Positions 54,042-63,860 are shown, counted from the first letter of the stretch. The stretch: 64,000 nt of DNA from Paenibacillus sp. LS1 (GCF_026013365.1 NZ_JAPDOE010000001.1:1922001-1986000); one strand, 5' to 3'. The notes: generated by a model from the sequence alone, not told the origin. Numbers and translations are program-made.

Positions 54042-54647
54042 ATGACAGAATGGATCACGCAATTTATACTCTTTTTTAAAGATTTGTCATACGCAGGTCT
54101 GGTCATTGCCTTGTCGTTTGAATTCGTACCTGCTGAACTCGTTCTGCCCATGGCGGGATATTGGGTGTATCTTGGGGATATGAAGCTATGGCTGGCAATT
54201 CTGGCGGGTACCGTAGGCGGAACGTTTGGACCTCTGACGTTGTATGCCCTGGGACGGTACGGCGGCAGGCCGATGGTCGAAAAATTCGGCAAGTATTTCT
54301 TGATTCGCCCCCACCATCTGGACGCTTCCGATAAGTTCTTCGAGAAATATGGCAGCGGGGTAGCTTTCATTGGACGTTTTGTACCCGGCATTCGGACCGT
54401 GATCTCGATCCCTTGTGGTATGGCGAAGATGAATGTGTTTAAGTTCAGTATCTTTACATTCTTGGCCATGCTTCCGATCACCTCATTGTACATCTACTTA
54501 GGCTTCAAATTAGGCTCTCAATGGGAGCATGTGGATGAAATTGTTAAGCCTTATATCGTTCCGGCAGCGGTGGTTTTCTTAGGCGCTTTTGGATTGTACG
54601 TGCTTTTGAAACGTTGGAAAAGAAGAACGGCTTTAAACAAGTCATAG
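54042..54647 (+). CDS. DedA-family membrane protein
   Basis: A 201-residue protein with the DedA/SNARE-associated fold. The reentrant motifs FVPAELVLPMAGYWVY and FIGRFVPGIRTVISIPCGMAKM (the RFVPGxR signature) and four or five membrane segments are seen. Family members are undecaprenyl-phosphate or phospholipid translocases. GGAGGG lies 6 bases upstream of ATG. It is a single gene with a terminator after it. Confidence 0.93.
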   Translation: MTEWITQFILFFKDLSYAGLVIALSFEFVPAELVLPMAGYWVYLGDMKLWLAILAGTVGGTFGPLTLYALGRYGGRPMVEKFGKYFLIRPHHLDASDKFFEKYGSGVAFIGRFVPGIRTVISIPCGMAKMNVFKFSIFTFLAMLPITSLYIYLGFKLGSQWEHVDEIVKPYIVPAAVVFLGAFGLYVLLKRWKRRTALNKS

Positions 54648-54792
54648 GTTTGCCTAAGGAAATGCGGACTGTATAGTAGAGTGGCTGGTATATGATAAAA
54701 AAATCCTTACTTTACATGACCTGTGGTTATGATTTGTTAAGTTACTAGTGATAGATGATATACCGTACTAATCTACTCGTATATTTATATGC

Positions 54793-54827
54793 AAAGCCCC
54801 ACCGATCATGGCGATCCGTGGGGCTTT
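54793..54827. terminator. Bidirectional terminator between dedA and the MFS gene
   Basis: AAAGCCCCAC (54793-54802) pairs with GTGGGGCTTT (54818-54827), with an inner GATC/GATC pairing. Confidence 0.88.
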
Positions 54828-54844
54828 ATCATTTCAATTGATAA

Positions 54845-56116
54845 CTAAATCAGTTCCTGCCTTCTTTTCAAATACACGTACAACACTACGCCAGATGCCG
54901 CACAGATCACAGCACATAGACCAATGAATCCATATCCCGCCTGAAGTCCACGCAGCAGCCCCAACTGAGTCGTTGGACCGTACATATTCTTCACACCTTC
55001 AATCACCCAGCCAATCACATAGTTACCGATGACACTGCCGACCCCCATCAGAGTAACTGTGAACGTAATCGCGGTGTCACTGCCGTTCGGATATCTGCGT
55101 GCGATAAACGCCATCACCGTTGGATAGATCATCGCAATACCTGCCCCCGATACAGCAAAGAAGAACGCAAGTCCCTCTCCGCCCCCAATCGCCAGGAATG
55201 TACATACCGCCGAGAAAGCCGAGAACAGAATCAGGGACAACACGAATCCGATTCGGTCCGTCAGTGGACCTAGCAGCAAGCGTCCCAGCGAGAAGCTGAG
55301 GAAGAACGCAGACAGTAGCCCAGATGCTTTGACCGTGTCCCACGTATAGGCTTTCTCCAGAAAGTTAACGAGCCAACCTCCAACTGCCAGTTCCGATACC
55401 ACGCCAAAAGAAAGAATGAGCACCATCAGCCAGATGGCTGGATCACGTGTTAACGTCTTCAGTGAAGTCCGATCTTCATGAGGAAGATCATCACCCGGGA
55501 ATTTGCTGCGCAGCGCCGCTATGATCGGCAGCAGACAGAGTGACAACATCACCAGATACATGCCGCGCCAGTCCAGTTCGTGTCCAAACACGCGCAAAGA
55601 CATCACACCCGTCGCCAGCAAAGGTGCTACCGTTGAACTCAGCCCATAGAAGAAATGGGACAGGTTCATCATCGTACCTGTGTTTTTCACAAAAATCCGC
55701 GCACCCAGAATCGCCAAAGCAATCTCCAGCATGCCGTTACCGATGTACATGAAGAAGTACGATGAAGCGAAGAGTGGATAGGTATGAGACACATAAATGA
55801 ACACACCCGAGAGGATCATCGAGGCAAACGATATGATGCTAACCGCCTTAATGCCCCATTTGCGAACCAGAATAGCGGTGAAGGAGCAGGCGATCAGGTA
55901 CCCCAGTGCATTCAGGGACAATAACGTCCCGAGCTGTTTCTCATCCAGATTAAAATCGAATTGAATGCGCGGGATGGCTGGCCCCTTAATATTTTCCGAT
56001 ATGCCAAATACGATAAATCCCAGAAAGATCGTTGCCAGCTGCATGGCGTACAGCTTGTTGAACTTTCGTTTGTTCCCTTGCGTGCCTGCTTGCTGATTCA
56101 AAATAAGTTCCTCCAT
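54845..56116 (-). CDS. MFS transporter, sugar/fucose-permease-like
   Basis: A 423-residue 12-segment transporter. FGISENIKGPAIPRIQFDFNLDEKQLG and LLSLNALGYLIACSFTAILVRKWGIKAVSI include the MFS loop 2-3 motif (RKWGIK); LLGPLTDRIGFVLSL is the second-half copy. The family resembles FucP/YfkF-like permeases. It is downstream of a ROK regulator on the same strand, separated by a palindromic repeat, and probably is controlled by that regulator. The substrate is likely a sugar or its derivative. Confidence 0.88.
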   Translation of the reverse strand: MEELILNQQAGTQGNKRKFNKLYAMQLATIFLGFIVFGISENIKGPAIPRIQFDFNLDEKQLGTLLSLNALGYLIACSFTAILVRKWGIKAVSIISFASMILSGVFIYVSHTYPLFASSYFFMYIGNGMLEIALAILGARIFVKNTGTMMNLSHFFYGLSSTVAPLLATGVMSLRVFGHELDWRGMYLVMLSLCLLPIIAALRSKFPGDDLPHEDRTSLKTLTRDPAIWLMVLILSFGVVSELAVGGWLVNFLEKAYTWDTVKASGLLSAFFLSFSLGRLLLGPLTDRIGFVLSLILFSAFSAVCTFLAIGGGEGLAFFFAVSGAGIAMIYPTVMAFIARRYPNGSDTAITFTVTLMGVGSVIGNYVIGWVIEGVKNMYGPTTQLGLLRGLQAGYGFIGLCAVICAASGVVLYVYLKRRQELI

Positions 56117-56146
56117 TGTGTCTAGAAAAATGAATTTAATTCATGA

Positions 56147-56339
56147 CTATAAGTTCAACCTGAGATGATATACAGAGACACTACGCTGACAGAATAACCT
56201 TCCGATCGCTGTTATCCCCAGATTTTTTTCATCCCTTTTCTTAAAGGGAAAATCCGGTGATAAAGGCGAACGCTTCGCTTCTTCAAGTTCTTTCTGTCCT
56301 CTCCGTTACGGTATATAAGTAATTAGTTGAATCATATAG
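56147..56339. repeat. Palindromic element, copy B (about 193 bp)
   Basis: It starts CTATAAGTTCAAC and ends with the inverted equivalent (CTATATGATTCAAC on the minus strand). Inside, GACAGAATAACCTTCCGATC and TTATCCCCAGATTTTTTT repeat copy A almost exactly, as does the hairpin CCCT/AGGG. The right arm carries CTTCAAGTTCTTTCTGTC. It fills most of the 283-base gap between the ROK and MFS genes. Confidence 0.75.
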
Positions 56340-56399
56340 AAAGAATTGAAATGGATTATTACTCAAATAAACAAATCTCTCTTTAATTTCACTGTTCTT

Positions 56400-57437
56400 T
56401 TACCACTGCTTCTCAATCACCTGAATGCGGTAGGTCAGGCTCTCCAGCGTCACTGCGACCAGCCCCGTAACATATTCGCGCCGAGTGTCTCTTTGTATGA
56501 TCAGCTCCGGCATGTGCTCCTGTGGGATCAGGTGATCCAGACAGCCTTGTAACAGGTCATCCCGCATAGCCGTGTCCATTGTATCGCCCGTAACGACAAT
56601 CGCTGCCGGGTTAATAATTGCAATGATGGAGATCAGCGTCTTTGTGACGAGTTCCTGCAACCCTTCCGTCGTTTTCAACATTCGCAACTGCTCTTCTCGT
56701 GACACGCCAAAAGGTAAGAAGGACACCTCGCCCCCAAATTGCGTGTTCCCGGTCAGCGGACGACCATCAATGATAAAACCTGCACCTGGAAAATGGTTCT
56801 CCGGAAACGTAACTACCGCGAAGTTCTTCTCTTCCTCAAACTGCTGCTGGTTGTAAAGTCCGTAGACCGTCAGGTTCATATCATTGCCAATGACCACTTC
56901 CACGTCTTCATATTGCTCTTTGAGCCTTGGGCCGAGCGGCTGATACATTAGCTCCGGTACGTCGCAAATCCCAATCACGCCGTTGTGTGCCACCCCAGGT
57001 ATGCCGATACCAATCGCCTGCACATTGTGGTGTTGTTCGATCAGATTTGTAATCAGATCCTCTACCACCGTTACATTAATCTCTTCCAAAATGAGCGTCT
57101 GTTCGTCCGCCATCTCTCCGTTCAGATTGGCATATGTATGTGTAATCGAGTGAATGCCGCCCTCTGTTCGAATAATTAGACAGAGCACACTGGCGTAGTC
57201 AGCATTAAATTGGTACCGACTGGCTGGTCTTCCCCCGCTCGATTCGTCTGGACCCAGATCGATAATCTCACCCGTTTGGAGTAATTCGTTCAGGATCGTG
57301 CCGCATGTCGCTACGCTGAGTTTGGTCAGATTCGCAATGGAAGCTTTTGTGCCTACGCCCATGGATCGGAGCGTATTCTTCACCAGTTCAACGTTAATGC
57401 GCTTCACCTGTTGAGTGTTGTGTGATGTGGGTAACAT
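56400..57437 (-). CDS. ROK-family transcriptional regulator
   Basis: A 345-residue protein with an N-terminal winged helix (NVELVKNTLRSMGVGTKASIANLTKLSVATCGTILNELLQTG) and a ROK (sugar-kinase-like) domain. IGIGIPGVAHNGVIGICDVP and VVIGNDMNLTVYGL are ROK motifs; the zinc-binding CxCGxxGC of many ROKs is absent. It probably represses the downstream MFS gene and senses a sugar. An AGGAGG is 13 bases from the ATG, with an in-frame stop just before, so the start is fixed. Confidence 0.9.
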   Translation of the reverse strand: MLPTSHNTQQVKRINVELVKNTLRSMGVGTKASIANLTKLSVATCGTILNELLQTGEIIDLGPDESSGGRPASRYQFNADYASVLCLIIRTEGGIHSITHTYANLNGEMADEQTLILEEINVTVVEDLITNLIEQHHNVQAIGIGIPGVAHNGVIGICDVPELMYQPLGPRLKEQYEDVEVVIGNDMNLTVYGLYNQQQFEEEKNFAVVTFPENHFPGAGFIIDGRPLTGNTQFGGEVSFLPFGVSREEQLRMLKTTEGLQELVTKTLISIIAIINPAAIVVTGDTMDTAMRDDLLQGCLDHLIPQEHMPELIIQRDTRREYVTGLVAVTLESLTYRIQVIEKQW

Positions 57438-57577
57438 GGTAAGTTATATGCCTCCTTTCGTTCATTTCGAACCATTCAATGAATGTTTTTAAAAGTATTT
57501 TAATAATTGAAGTGTAGGGGGATTTGGGAGGAAAGTCAATGCTAAATTGAGAGTGAAAAACGTATGGATGGACAGAC

Positions 57578-57624
57578 AAAAGGACAGCTCAAGATCATCT
57601 TATATGATCCTGCGCTGTCCTTTT
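57578..57624 (-). terminator. Terminator upstream of the ROK gene
   Basis: AAAAGGACAGC (57578-57588) pairs with GCTGTCCTTTT (57614-57624), with an inner GATCAT/ATGATC stem. Read leftward, the T run favours termination of the 57638-57907 gene. Confidence 0.9.
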
Positions 57625-57637
57625 AGTTAAGGTGAGT

Positions 57638-57907
57638 TTATGTAGACTGGCTCATTTGATTTGCCAAGATGCTCTTTTCCAGTCGGACTTCAAATAACTT
57701 TCGGTTTAGATCCTGTTCCATGGAATGAAGGTGATATGCTGCTTGTTTCACGGTATCCATCTCTAGTGCACCTGCCTGCTTTGCGATGATGTCCATGGCG
57801 TCCAGGATGAGTTTGTTGCATGTGACCAGTTGGTCGACGTAATCGTCTTCCTGTTGGACGAGTTGCGCGTACTGCGAAGTCAGGTCTTCGCTGTTGGTAC
57901 TTGTCAT
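57638..57907 (-). CDS. Small helical protein of unknown function
   Basis: An 89-residue, acidic, almost wholly alpha-helical protein (QLVQQEDDYVDQLVTCNKLILDAM, then VKQAAYHLHSMEQDLNRKLFEVRLEK) that may be a coiled coil or flagellar-chaperone-like bundle. AGGAGTG lies 4 bases before the ATG. No family is recognised. It is transcribed alone between terminators and an AT-rich region. Confidence 0.6.
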   Translation of the reverse strand: MTSTNSEDLTSQYAQLVQQEDDYVDQLVTCNKLILDAMDIIAKQAGALEMDTVKQAAYHLHSMEQDLNRKLFEVRLEKSILANQMSQST

Positions 57908-58009
57908 GTCACCACTCCTTTGTTAAGGAGAGGGTAACATAACTATAGAAAAGATGTGGTACGCGAATACGTACCAATATATTTAGATTCCCGTCATCCC
58001 TTATATTGA

Positions 58010-58837
58010 TTAAAAGTAGTCATCTATTTGACTGAATTTATAGTAATCTTTGAGCCTAGCATGTATAGAAGTAGCTGGTAAATTATTTAATATTATTTCT
58101 TTTTCAAGAGTCTCTAGCCATCCGATCTTCATCCGCTTCGAGAAAATAACAAATAGCATCTGGAACAGCATAGTAATTAAAACTAATACTAATCCATACA
58201 AACTAAGTTTCAAGTTTTCATCAGTAAAATAATTATCTTGTCCAAAAACAAAAAGGAACGGTAGAACAGAAATGATTAATAGAAAAATGCTGTAACTGGA
58301 ATATTGTCTTCTAGGCTTAAAATGTTCAGGTAGAGGTTTATTGGAAAAGTATATTGCTGAGAATATTGTCCCAAAATATCTGTGTATAAATATGATTAAC
58401 ACTAACCAGCACTGTGGATAATAGCATAAAACAATAATATTTAGAATAAAACAAATTGCACCTTGAAGAAACTCAAAGTCTCTTAATATTATTTTACTAT
58501 CGTGCAAAGCTACAATTGTTGATTTATCCCTAAAATCTATAATTTTCTCTTGCCTGAAACGAGAATTAAAAACGTCAAAAACCGCTACTAATAAATTCAT
58601 AAAAAGTACATAGCAAAGTAATGTATAGGTTATATTCTCACGTATTAAACTAATTCCAGGGAAAAGAAGATAGCCTAATGCACCTATAGTTGCAAACAGA
58701 ACCCAATTGCTCAATCCCATAGAAGTTATCTTTTGTCTTTCCCGATCCTGAAGTTTTCCGATATGATCGAATAACTCCTTTTGACTGAAATTCTCCCTCA
58801 CGGTTATCACCTTTTTCTTATTAGCTATAAAAATCAT
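58010..58837 (-). CDS. Multi-pass membrane protein, helicase-PLD operon gene 3
   Basis: A 275-residue membrane protein in an AT-rich segment, with about six hydrophobic stretches (near residues 45-62, 70-88, 126-145, 148-165, 183-200 and 213-232) and a basic C-terminal tail. The start is uncertain: ATG 58837 has no clear ribosome-binding site, while GTG 58801 follows AAAAAGGTGAT. It begins 12 bases (or 48) after the preceding gene stop, in line with the helicase-PLD gene. I do not recognise the family. A membrane partner or effector in phage defence is possible but unproven. Confidence 0.65.
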   Translation of the reverse strand: MIFIANKKKVITVRENFSQKELFDHIGKLQDRERQKITSMGLSNWVLFATIGALGYLLFPGISLIRENITYTLLCYVLFMNLLVAVFDVFNSRFRQEKIIDFRDKSTIVALHDSKIILRDFEFLQGAICFILNIIVLCYYPQCWLVLIIFIHRYFGTIFSAIYFSNKPLPEHFKPRRQYSSYSIFLLIISVLPFLFVFGQDNYFTDENLKLSLYGLVLVLITMLFQMLFVIFSKRMKIGWLETLEKEIILNNLPATSIHARLKDYYKFSQIDDYF

Positions 58838-58849
58838 ATAGATTGATAA

Positions 58850-59617
58850 TTAAGATTGGGCTTTATCTTTTCTTCGCAAAATCAAATTATAGGGCTCATC
58901 CTCTTTAATTTCAGAATCAGATATTCTTAGTAATAAATCCTCAATTTTCAGAAGAAAATTCTTTTTTAGACCATCCTCAAACAAAAATAATTCTTTACTT
59001 AAATGAAAAAAGCTTTTATATGTCCCAACTATAAGTGAAAAATATATAATAATTGCAACTAGAATGATTGTAAGCCAAAACAATCCATTGTAATCAGTTT
59101 CCTTAACTCCTTTGAAGATGAATACTACACATTGTGACCACAAAGGAATAAACAAGCCAATAAAAATTCCTGGAGTTAGGAAGGAAGGCGTCTTTCCTCT
59201 TTCAATGTTTTTTTCTGTGAATGAAACTATTAACTGTAGTTTCTCTTTAGAATATAAATTGTTTAATTTTAGATAATTTATGAACATTCTAGTTTGCATT
59301 GAATCAAATTCTATAGTTCTCCACCCCCCTTTTTTAACATGAATGTCATAGTGATTTAGTATAACTACTTTCGCCTTTTTACTCATATAAGAAGTAGTTA
59401 ATATAGAGAATAGAAATATCGTTACAAATGCAATACAAATTCCCTTAGCTAAGTAATTTCCAATTAATAACAAAGGAAATGTAATTATAAATAAATATGC
59501 TAAAATTAGAAAAACACCAAATATAAATAAACTGAAATAATATGTTAATTTCATGTGTTTATAGACTAATGAATAAGATGTCAGATTGTCCTTATAATAT
59601 TTCACGACCTCTTCCAT
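58850..59617 (-). CDS. Multi-pass membrane protein, helicase-PLD operon gene 2
   Basis: A 255-residue membrane protein. Four clear membrane segments are seen (about 24-48, 50-75, 145-166 and 178-200). A soluble stretch (about 80-140, VILNHYDIHVKKGGWRTIEFD) and a charged C-terminal tail (ISDSEIKEDEPYNLILRRKD) flank them. AAGGAAGG lies 7 bases before the ATG. It follows the helicase gene by 32 bases and precedes the second membrane gene by 12 bases. The family is unrecognised. Low GC matches its neighbours, not the rest of the window. Confidence 0.7.
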   Translation of the reverse strand: MEEVVKYYKDNLTSYSLVYKHMKLTYYFSLFIFGVFLILAYLFIITFPLLLIGNYLAKGICIAFVTIFLFSILTTSYMSKKAKVVILNHYDIHVKKGGWRTIEFDSMQTRMFINYLKLNNLYSKEKLQLIVSFTEKNIERGKTPSFLTPGIFIGLFIPLWSQCVVFIFKGVKETDYNGLFWLTIILVAIIIYFSLIVGTYKSFFHLSKELFLFEDGLKKNFLLKIEDLLLRISDSEIKEDEPYNLILRRKDKAQS

Positions 59618-59649
59618 GCTTCAACCTTCCTTATATGAATTTATTCGCC

Positions 59650-62600
59650 TTACTTCAACTTCACCTGAATATATCTTTCCTTTAAATATTGAATCATTCG
59701 ATCTTCTGTGACCAGACAGCTTACCTCATCACGCTTATTCTTTTTATTCTTGCCAGATTTGGCTAACCAATTATGTGATCCGAGGAACAGATAACGATCA
59801 TCTACCAAAAGAATTTTAGAATGGATCGGAGGGATATATTGGAGTGATTCTCCCATCACATCTTTCAGGTTAGAGATCGAAATAACAATTTTATCGTTCC
59901 CACCAAACGAATTATCTTTCTCTACAATTCCCGGGATATGATCCAATCCGACTGCTTTACCACCTTTATATCCAAATCCGATTCTCACTTCCACCTGCTT
60001 CCTTAACGCTGTCTGAACCAACTCTACGAACTCATCATTAACTACAGACGACATAATCCAAGGTGAGAAAATAACAACCGATTTGGTTGCATGACGTAAA
60101 GCTTCCATTAACAACAAGTAATGATCTCTCGGATCGAGAATGAGACGCTCAGGCAGATGTTCACGAATGTATACGGAGAACGGATCAAGCAAGCCTTGAG
60201 AACCTTTTGAAGAATCGATATAAAGACTGAATGCCATTGCATCCATATCCTCAGCAATCGTGTGGTATTTCTCTTCTAGCGGACTTATACACACCCCATT
60301 TTCTTTGATAATTTCGAATACATTATTAAGATGGTTCTGTTTGAGCTCAGAGATCACTTCGATGTTACCTACCAACACAAATTGTTCCTTAGCCCGAGAC
60401 AGTGCAACATTAAGTAAGTTAGTGCTACCTCCAACAAAAGATGCAATTCCCGCTTGTTTCGAACTATCAATGACCGAGCTAAAAATAATAATCTTCTTTT
60501 CCTGCCCTTGGAAGGCATGCACAGTTCCTATATCTACACCTGGAATCTCCTTTTGCAGCTTATCCTTCTGCTTCGTGAAAGGTGTAATAATACCTATGTC
60601 CTTCTTATTCACCCCGTATTGCTCTACATAAGTCTCAACCAACCTCTGACAGACTCTAACTTCGGACATATTACTATGTGTCCTAATGTTCTTTAAGCCC
60701 CTCACATCTACCGCAACGAGATTATTACCAAACAATTTATCATGATTGTCCTGATTAACAACAGTCAGAATTCCACCATATACATGTCGATTAGAAAACT
60801 GCATGATACTTTTTTCGCATCTGCGATGTTCTGTAAGAATTAATCCTTTTCTTTTATCGTAATGATCCCACTCGTAAATATCTGAATTTCGGTCAATATA
60901 ACTCTGTGCACTATTGCGCTGTACACAAATCTCCTCATGATATTCCTCAGCAATTGCTGGTATTTCATCAATCACATTAGTTTTCAAAAGCCTTACGGGT
61001 TCTAATTGTTCGATATCTCCTACAATAACCGCTCTCTGAGATCTATATAGAGGACTACTTAAATAATGCGGCATAATCTGACCTGCTTCATCCACAAGCA
61101 GTGTATCAATAAGTCCCGGTAATAATTGAAATGTTCTTTCTCCAAATGAATGAAGCGTTGACGTGACTACAGGAAAGCATAAGAATAGAGTGTCCCACAG
61201 TGCCTTAATACCTTTGCTGAATTCCCTGTCGCGCTTATTTCCTTCACTATAAAGTGGTTGGAACCACATCCCCTGACATACCATTCTAAGATTGTGCAAA
61301 ACTTCCTCCGCATGTAATTTCACATATTGCTCTGTTACGCTCAATGAGCGCTGAAAGAGTTCATGCCTTTTTTCCAGAACAACTCGATCCGATGCAAAAT
61401 CAAATGTGCTATATTTTGAGATATTCTTGAATCCCCACTTAATAGCAAGCTCTTTCTCCAACGACAAAAATGCTTCAAGTTTCCCTATGACCTGACCAAG
61501 AAACTGGATAGTTTCATTACAGCTTAATTGCTGTTGCTCCAGTTCGTACAGTTCCCCCTCCAAAGTTACTATCTCTGCTATCTGGCAATCTTGTTCAGAT
61601 TGTTTATGAAGCAATGCCGCTCTAAGTTCAGCTTCTTCTTTTTCCTTCTTCTTAATCAACTGATCCTCAATATAGCTTTCGGAAATATGCTGTTTGAGAA
61701 ACGCTCTACGTTTCGGTAATAGCCACCCTAACCAAGCTTTCTTATTCCATAATCGAAACTTCTCCAACGTTTGATATCCTTCTTTAATCGCTTCAGCGCA
61801 TTCCGTTAGGTCTAATTCTCTAGATTCTAGTTGAATCTTTAAGTCTCTATTATTTTGTTTCCCTTTATAAATGGCCCTTTTTAAAATCATATTGGAATTC
61901 ACAATATCATTAAGTTGACCATTCATAATTTCTAAATCTGATTGATAGGAAGACAGATCACTTGCAGGATCGTTCAATACTGTGTCTTGAACGGCAAAAT
62001 AACGAATTAATTCCTCTTTAGCAGCACTCCATTGCTCAATACCCTTATGTAGGTGTTCCAATTCTTGATATGCAGAAATAAATTGCCCTCTTACTGTTCC
62101 ATCCATGTTCTCAGTTTTAGCTTCTTCCAGTCCTCCAATGAAATCTGGAACAAACTCTGTAGTAAAAGCCGTTTTATTCGTCGCATTACCCAGCCTTGCA
62201 CAAAAGACACCTTTTGTTTCTTCTTTCCCTTTTTTCCTTTTAACAAACTCCTCAAAGTAAGATACTTCCTTGAGTAATTCCATACCAATATTATCTACAG
62301 CTTTATTGTTGGTACTCGTGAGCACCATAGAGAAAGTTCTAGCATCTATCTCGAAAGGAATTCGATATAACTCTTTACTTCTCTCTTTCAGTTTCTCCCA
62401 TGGCTTATCCCACAGATCTATCAGAGTTTTTGCCTTCATTACCATGTTATCCGCGAATATTTCTTTGAGTAATGTACTTTTCCCCGTCCCTGGTGGCCCA
62501 TTCACTGACAATAGAGAGTGATTGTTAACAGCTTCAATAACATGCCACTGTTTCTCGTTAATCGGATATTTATCCGTGTAACTCCCACGATGAAAATATT

Positions 62601-63486
62601 GACCTGATTTTTCTTTGACATATGCTTTAGTGCTTTGACCACCCGTTAAATATGTATTTAGAGATTCAGGTAATGGAAATTCTTCTGTCGTAAGTTCAAG
62701 AATACGTTCTATTTCTTTTTGGAAGATCGGCCTAATCATTTCCTCCAACATTTCAAATGTCACAAAAACTTGCGCTGGCATCTGCCAACCTTCATGAGTC
62801 TTGAAGTCGTCTATATTTTTATGGTATTTTCTTTTCAACTCTTTATTGAGAATCTTTAAAATTTCATACATATCTTTCTGTTGAGAATAAACATTAGCAT
62901 CCATCAGTTCAAGCAAATTTGCTTTTTCAATGTCTCCAACTTCAAATGTAGAATTATTCGTTAACTTGGCAACAATAATCCCCAAACTCTCACGGTTGAT
63001 ATAAAACTGTTCCACCTTCAATTTCTTTTCTTCTATACGCCCAATAAAAGTGATTAATGGTTTGGTTGAAGTCTCTTTTCTTGTCGTCTTTTTCAACAGT
63101 GGGTAGCAAACCGTTATGGGACTATCTAACAAGTTAGAAATGAATTGTTCCGAATTAGTCCTGTTATCCGTAAATTTAAAGGGAACTCCTGACAGGAATT
63201 CCTCTACCGACTTCATACCAGAAACAACAAGTTCAATCTCACTGTTCAGTTCATCTTCTATATATGTTCCTTTACTCAAATGACCTTTAATATCAGGGTA
63301 AGACGTTATTTTCTTGAATATATCTATCTTTCTCTTCTGATGAACTATTTGTTCCATCCGGACAGGATCATTCAGAATTTCACTACTGAATAGTTCTCCT
63401 TCTACTTGACTCAATGAGTTTCCCATCAGAGCTGTTCTCTTTTCATATTCAACGAAGTACCGCAGTACATTCCTACTATCTAACAC
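59650..63486 (-). CDS. SF1 helicase with C-terminal PLD nuclease domain (Mokosh type II-like)
   Basis: A 1278-residue protein; the start is GTG 63486 with GGAGG 8 bases upstream. An N-terminal region of about 310 residues has no recognised motif. Helicase motif I is GPPGTGKST (330-338), motif II is VDEAGQ (798-803), and motifs V/VI are VHAFQGQEKKIII and NVALSRAKEQFVLVG, as in UPF1/Dna2-like (COG1112) helicases. A coiled-coil stretch lies between them (about 470-680). The C-terminal domain has one HKD motif (His1222, Lys1224, Asp1229 in HSKILLVDD, then GSHNW) of phospholipase-D nucleases. This architecture matches Mokosh type II (MkoC) anti-phage proteins. Two membrane-protein genes follow closely. 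Confidence 0.82.
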   Translation of the reverse strand: MLDSRNVLRYFVEYEKRTALMGNSLSQVEGELFSSEILNDPVRMEQIVHQKRKIDIFKKITSYPDIKGHLSKGTYIEDELNSEIELVVSGMKSVEEFLSGVPFKFTDNRTNSEQFISNLLDSPITVCYPLLKKTTRKETSTKPLITFIGRIEEKKLKVEQFYINRESLGIIVAKLTNNSTFEVGDIEKANLLELMDANVYSQQKDMYEILKILNKELKRKYHKNIDDFKTHEGWQMPAQVFVTFEMLEEMIRPIFQKEIERILELTTEEFPLPESLNTYLTGGQSTKAYVKEKSGQYFHRGSYTDKYPINEKQWHVIEAVNNHSLLSVNGPPGTGKSTLLKEIFADNMVMKAKTLIDLWDKPWEKLKERSKELYRIPFEIDARTFSMVLTSTNNKAVDNIGMELLKEVSYFEEFVKRKKGKEETKGVFCARLGNATNKTAFTTEFVPDFIGGLEEAKTENMDGTVRGQFISAYQELEHLHKGIEQWSAAKEELIRYFAVQDTVLNDPASDLSSYQSDLEIMNGQLNDIVNSNMILKRAIYKGKQNNRDLKIQLESRELDLTECAEAIKEGYQTLEKFRLWNKKAWLGWLLPKRRAFLKQHISESYIEDQLIKKKEKEEAELRAALLHKQSEQDCQIAEIVTLEGELYELEQQQLSCNETIQFLGQVIGKLEAFLSLEKELAIKWGFKNISKYSTFDFASDRVVLEKRHELFQRSLSVTEQYVKLHAEEVLHNLRMVCQGMWFQPLYSEGNKRDREFSKGIKALWDTLFLCFPVVTSTLHSFGERTFQLLPGLIDTLLVDEAGQIMPHYLSSPLYRSQRAVIVGDIEQLEPVRLLKTNVIDEIPAIAEEYHEEICVQRNSAQSYIDRNSDIYEWDHYDKRKGLILTEHRRCEKSIMQFSNRHVYGGILTVVNQDNHDKLFGNNLVAVDVRGLKNIRTHSNMSEVRVCQRLVETYVEQYGVNKKDIGIITPFTKQKDKLQKEIPGVDIGTVHAFQGQEKKIIIFSSVIDSSKQAGIASFVGGSTNLLNVALSRAKEQFVLVGNIEVISELKQNHLNNVFEIIKENGVCISPLEEKYHTIAEDMDAMAFSLYIDSSKGSQGLLDPFSVYIREHLPERLILDPRDHYLLLMEALRHATKSVVIFSPWIMSSVVNDEFVELVQTALRKQVEVRIGFGYKGGKAVGLDHIPGIVEKDNSFGGNDKIVISISNLKDVMGESLQYIPPIHSKILLVDDRYLFLGSHNWLAKSGKNKKNKRDEVSCLVTEDRMIQYLKERYIQVKLK

Positions 63487-63860
63487 TTAATCGCCTCCAT
63501 TAATAACCATATACCTTCATTACCACACTTATTATATACGATTTGTTAAATATAGGACATAAGACTCTTACCTTTTCTGAATTACATCTAATATCTATAT
63601 TGCACGTCTATTTGAGCATTATGTTAACTAGGACAAATGCTTCATTTTTCATTTGCATATTTTACTTCTTTTCGCTATAAGAAAGATCGCATATTATTGT
63701 AAAAATTTAGATTTAGGAGTTTATCCCCTTCATTTATTACAAAATTATGAATTTAATGATTATTATTCAACTTTTACTCACTGGTTTCCGTTTACATTAT
63801 CGAGAGGGGAAAAATCAAGAAGATTCTTATCGTAATCATTTAAAATTTGGAGGGATTGAT
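63487..63860. other. Gene-free AT-rich divergent promoter region
   Basis: These 374 bases lie between the helicase-PLD operon and a divergent secreted-protein gene. They must hold both promoters but are so AT-rich that no single hexamer pair stands out. A 60-codon frame here (63653-63835) has no ribosome-binding site and no recognisable motif. Confidence 0.6.

Noticed and set aside
57638..57907. Fourth gene of the helicase-PLD operon
   Set aside because: It is on the same strand, but it has its own strong ribosome-binding site, lies beyond the AT-rich border and is followed by its own terminator, so membership is not supported.
63653..63835. A 60-codon plus-strand frame in the right-end intergenic region
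   Set aside because: It lacks a ribosome-binding site, a plausible domain and codon regularity; AT-rich DNA yields such frames by chance.
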